A DNA stretch of 8,632 nucleotides from Candidatus Thiothrix singaporensis (GTDB lineage: Bacteria > Pseudomonadota > Gammaproteobacteria > Thiotrichales > Thiotrichaceae): assembly GCA_013693955.1 (NCBI GenBank), contig CP059265.1, positions 627,543 to 636,174 on the forward strand, given 5' to 3'. The translations under genes and the position numbers were made by a program. A model generated the notes under the pieces. That model searched no databases. It was given only the letters and a program-made list of their open reading frames with translations, and was not told where the DNA came from. Position 1 is the first letter of the stretch; each line of letters opens with the position of its first letter. This document shows positions 6,858-8,632 of this stretch, piece by piece.

Positions 6858-6946
6858 GTCGAAAAATAGTCGTTAAATCAATCACATAACAAAATAGTTA
6901 TCCATTTGATTTTTCACTGTTTTTTGACTTGTGTATAAGGGTATGG
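6840..6946. mobile_element. 107-bp MITE-like element with IS4-related terminal inverted repeats
   Basis: The ends are GCATACCTTTACACATAAGT.. (from 6840) and, reversed, CCATACCCTTATACACAAGT.. (to 6946). They match each other at 17 of 21 bases. The left end also matches 17 of 21 bases of the terminal repeat of the IS4 element at 7024. Similarity continues inward as AAAAA.AGT on both sides (6861-6870 and 6916-6925), and AAATCAA/TTGATTT (6875-6881, 6906-6912) pair again, so nearly the whole unit can fold as one hairpin. The interior is AT-rich and has no ORF. It brings the stop codon that ends the portal fragment. No clear target duplication is seen. A weak outward -35 (TTGACT at 6924) is present in the right end. 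Confidence 0.6.
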
Positions 6947-7024
6947 ATTTAAAAGGGATTAAGACGGGCAGGGCGGTCAAGCCCTGCCATCCAGGCGGTT
7001 CTGAACGACGCCCTGATTTAAAAG
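6946..7024 (+). repeat. Direct repeat pair GATTTAAAAG
   Basis: Perfect 10-bp copies lie at 6946-6955 and 7015-7024, one touching the MITE-like element's right end and the other touching the IS4 left end. Ten bases is in the range of IS4-family target duplications, but neither element has this sequence on its opposite side. Confidence 0.5.
6947..7023. other. Short spacer between MITE-like element and IS4, with a perfect hairpin
   Basis: No supported gene lies in these 77 bases. They hold an 8-bp perfect stem, GGCAGGGC (6967-6974) with GCCCTGCC (6981-6988) and a 6-base loop. There is no T run on the plus side and only a weak one on the minus side, so a terminator role is doubtful. GATTTAAAAG occurs at 6946-6955 and again at 7015-7024. 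Confidence 0.5.
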
Positions 7025-7044
7025 CATAGGATTACACACAAGTC
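7024..7044 (+). repeat. IS4 left terminal inverted repeat
   Basis: Perfect 21-bp match to the reverse complement of 8402-8422. The transposase stop codon (7032-7034) lies inside it. Confidence 0.93.
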
Positions 7045-8360
7045 TGTTGCTCCCTGAATGCCTGAATTCCGGCGGCAAAATCCATCAACCGTTGTAATCC
7101 TGTCCAAAGCGTTTTCACCCCTGGCTCCCCATCCTGCTTACGCCCGAGAAAGCCGCCAAAACCTGCGACCATTCGGATCATGGCGTTGAGTGCCGGTGGT
7201 TCTGCCGGTAACGGTTTGCGGGCGACCCAATGGGCGGCCTGCCATTCTTCCCGGCTGAAAAAGAGTTCGCAACTGAGGTCAGGGCAGGTTCGCCCCAGCC
7301 GCATCAGGCGCAGCACCCGCCATGCCACCAGCATGTACAGGGCGAGGGCGCGCTCCACCCGGTCGATAGTGGACAGTTGCAGGGCTTCGACTTTGCAGCC
7401 GGTTTTGAGCACATGGAAAAACATTTCGATTTCCCAACGCGCCCGATACCAGTCGGCCAGTTCAGCGGCTTGTCCGGCATTGTCAACCGTGCGGTTGGTC
7501 AGCAACCGCCATTCGACCGGTGGACAACCCATGGGTGGGTTTTCTTCCTCCGCCAATACTGCGGTCACCTGGATATTGCCCTGTTTGGTTTTGATCTGGC
7601 AACGGCGTACCGAAAGGGTCTGTTCGACTTCACGGCAGGGCTGATTGTCTCGGGCGGGCAGGCTGAAAACAACGCTGCCCACTTGATGATCCGGCGTGAA
7701 CCCGTCCCACAATTTGGCGTCTTCACTGGCCACCTTACGGTTATGGGTGGAACGGATCAGCCAGTCAGCCGGAGTTTTCTGCTGGTCTGCGCCGCCAATC
7801 AGTGCGCCAATGTCAGCTTCCCGGTCTGCCACGTACACCAGCCGGGTGCCCGGCAAGCGGCTGGCCATCTCCGCCACTTGCCGGTAGCCTTCCAGCCAGC
7901 GGCTGCTCTCGGCCACCGCCGGGTTGGCAAGGTCTGCCGCCTTGCTCTCGCCACGCGCCCACATCCAGGCGTCGGTGACGCCCAGGGCTTCACGGTCAGG
8001 CGTCACCACCAGGGTCGGGTGCAAATACATGCCGCGCTGGCGGTCATGGCTTAACCGCCCCATCCCGCCAATGGCCGGCCGTTGAAGTCCAGTTCCGTGG
8101 TGTCCTGGATGCAGAGCACCACTTCCTGCTGGCCGATGCGCGCTTCCGTCTGGCTGAAATGGGGGAGAGGATCTTTTGCCAATCAACCGGCCATTGGCGA
8201 AATAACGGTAAGCCGCTTGCGTTTCTGCCCAGCCTCCGCAGGAGGCCGGGATGCTTTGGCTGGCATTGGCAAAGAAGTCACCCACCAGCTGATATGTACG
8301 TTTGTTCAGGCGTTCATCGCCCAGGTCAAGTCCTTGTAACTCTTCAACCACCCAATCCAT
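7032..8360 (-). CDS. IS4-family (Tn5-like, YREK) transposase, open but internally scrambled
   Basis: 442 codons from ATG 8358-8360, preceded by AAGGAAGT (8368-8375), to TAA 7032-7034. The N-terminal domain MDWVVEELQGLDLGDERLNK leads to WAETQAAYRYFANG. The second catalytic D lies in VYVADREADI (D179). The YREK signature is complete: YRARWEIEMFFHVLK with Y305, R308, E312, K319. Between are the strands VVFSLPARDNQ and LAEEENPPMGCPPVEWRLLT. Residues about 57-96 are out of register. The alternative frame there spells the expected LSPHFSQTEAR and IQDTTELDFN, which carries the first catalytic D. Three one-base losses (8187-8190, 8161-8165, 8073-8080) add up to a codon, so the ORF stays open while losing that D. 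As written it should be catalytically dead. Confidence 0.88.
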   Translation of the reverse strand: MDWVVEELQGLDLGDERLNKRTYQLVGDFFANASQSIPASCGGWAETQAAYRYFANGRLIGKRSSPPFQPDGSAHRPAGSGALHPGHHGTGLQRPAIGGMGRLSHDRQRGMYLHPTLVVTPDREALGVTDAWMWARGESKAADLANPAVAESSRWLEGYRQVAEMASRLPGTRLVYVADREADIGALIGGADQQKTPADWLIRSTHNRKVASEDAKLWDGFTPDHQVGSVVFSLPARDNQPCREVEQTLSVRRCQIKTKQGNIQVTAVLAEEENPPMGCPPVEWRLLTNRTVDNAGQAAELADWYRARWEIEMFFHVLKTGCKVEALQLSTIDRVERALALYMLVAWRVLRLMRLGRTCPDLSCELFFSREEWQAAHWVARKPLPAEPPALNAMIRMVAGFGGFLGRKQDGEPGVKTLWTGLQRLMDFAAGIQAFREQQTCV

Positions 8361-8401
8361 GGCATTACTTCCTTGTTTCTCATGTGCTTACGGAAGTATA
8401 G

Positions 8402-8422
8402 GACTTGTGTGTAATCCTATGC
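8402..8422 (-). repeat. IS4 right terminal inverted repeat
   Basis: Perfect reverse complement of 7024-7044; the same 21 bases recur at 975-995 in the remnant copy. Confidence 0.93.
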
Positions 8423-8477
8423 TTTTAATGGGGTATGCCAGAAAGTGGCTGCCGGTCAGTTGTTGGGCGTCATCCAT
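8423..8477 (-). pseudogene. Start of an unrecognised gene, interrupted by IS4
   Basis: ATG 8475-8477 opens MDDAQQLTGSHFLAYPIK and runs into the IS4 right end, where it stops after 11 more codons. AAGGA (minus strand, 8484-8488) overlaps the stop of the upstream gene at 8487-8489, a typical operon junction. The sequence beyond the other IS4 end (leftward from 7023) stays open in one minus-strand frame for about 45 codons. It includes the MITE-like unit, so it is not clearly the missing part. The function is unknown; a phage or ICE gene is plausible from context only. Confidence 0.5.
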
Positions 8478-8486
8478 GATGAGTCC

Positions 8487-8632
8487 TTAAACCATGTTGG
8501 CGAATACATTGATTAATATGGATCTCATGGGCGTGGGCAGGTCATCGGGCACGTTTGCTTCAGAAATGACGGTCACAGGTTCTTCGATTTCCGCCCAGTC
8601 AGGGTTGAGCAGCAACGCCGTGCCAATCGCCG
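8487..8632 (-). CDS. Unrecognised protein, C-terminal part (5' end outside window)
   Basis: The minus-strand frame is open from the window edge to TAA 8487-8489, 48 codons: AIGTALLLNPDWAEIEEPVT, then VISEANVPDDLPTPMRSILI and NVFANMV at the end. It is acidic and has no recognisable motif. Its stop overlaps the ribosome site of the next gene (ATG 8475-8477), so the two were co-transcribed. There are no competing frames of quality on the plus strand. It is not assigned a function. Confidence 0.6.
   Translation of the reverse strand, partial: AIGTALLLNPDWAEIEEPVTVISEANVPDDLPTPMRSILINVFANMV

Larger units (their letters stand above)
7024..8422 (-). mobile_element. IS4-family insertion sequence, near-complete (1399 bp)
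   Basis: Perfect 21-bp inverted repeats bound it: GCATAGGATTACACACAAGT plus C at 7024-7044, and the reverse complement at 8402-8422. Symmetry continues outward for a few bases (TTAAAA on the left, TTTTAA on the right), which may belong to the target site. The remnant at 612-995 lacks that extension, so the end is set at GC. A clear direct target duplication is not visible. It interrupts a minus-strand gene after about 18 codons. Confidence 0.93.

Noticed and set aside
6967..6988. Rho-independent terminator
   Set aside because: The stem is perfect but no convincing T run follows on either strand and no supported gene ends beside it, so it is listed only as a hairpin.
7230..8054. Plus-strand 274-codon ORF
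   Set aside because: It is antisense to the IS4 transposase, which has clear family motifs (ADREAD, YREK). The plus-strand product has no recognisable domain.
1..8632. CRISPR array, tRNA or rRNA genes
   Set aside because: No regularly spaced repeats were seen, and no cloverleaf or rRNA-like segment was recognised by reading. The repeats present are all explained by IS copies and their ends.

Overview
The window looks like a decayed prophage-like or other mobile region on a bacterial chromosome, repeatedly broken up by insertion sequences. Moderate-to-high GC coding sequence and the transposase types (IS4 YREK, IS5 and IS630 families) point to a gammaproteobacterium. Something Thiothrix-like is only a guess from gene style, and no rRNA or other taxonomic marker is present.

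Layout, left to right. (1) 1-346: the C-terminal end of an SDR oxidoreductase faces a terminator that probably also serves a convergent, truncated minus-strand gene (344-611) that I do not recognise. (2) 612-995: an internally deleted IS4-family remnant, a second copy of the element at 7024-8422. (3) 996-4705: phage/ICE 'polyvalent protein' genes on the plus strand. These are a MuF-C/LPD3-like C-terminal domain, cut by an IS5-family element (copy A, 1124-2007) with a clean target duplication; an intact 495-codon DdrB-like ParB-superfamily protein (2734-4221); and a barnase/EndoU/colicin-E5-type nuclease domain (4264-4705) whose 3' end is cut by a second IS5 copy (B, 4706-5586). (4) 5587-6530: a 3'-truncated IS630-family element on the minus strand. 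(5) 6531-6857: a portal-like phage protein fragment missing both ends. (6) 6840-6946: a 107-bp hairpin element whose inverted ends resemble those of the IS4 element, a candidate MITE that has not been assigned to any family here. (7) 7024-8422: a near-complete IS4 element with perfect 21-bp inverted repeats, inserted after about 18 codons of a minus-strand gene. Another minus-strand gene (8487-8632) lies directly upstream of that gene.

How it fits together: the plus-strand phage genes form one tightly packed unit (overlapping start and stop at 2734-2746; one shared frame across 2734-4705 with a single TAA). They resemble the large polyvalent proteins that phages and conjugative elements carry into a new host. 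Only the DdrB/ParB reading frame looks intact.

A second theme is quality. Every multi-copy IS carries several single-base indels, many at CCWGG motifs or homopolymers, whereas the single-copy 495-codon gene carries none. This could be genuine decay, but it also fits residual long-read errors that short-read polishing could not fix in repeats. Calls of 'pseudogene' for the transposases should be read with that caveat.
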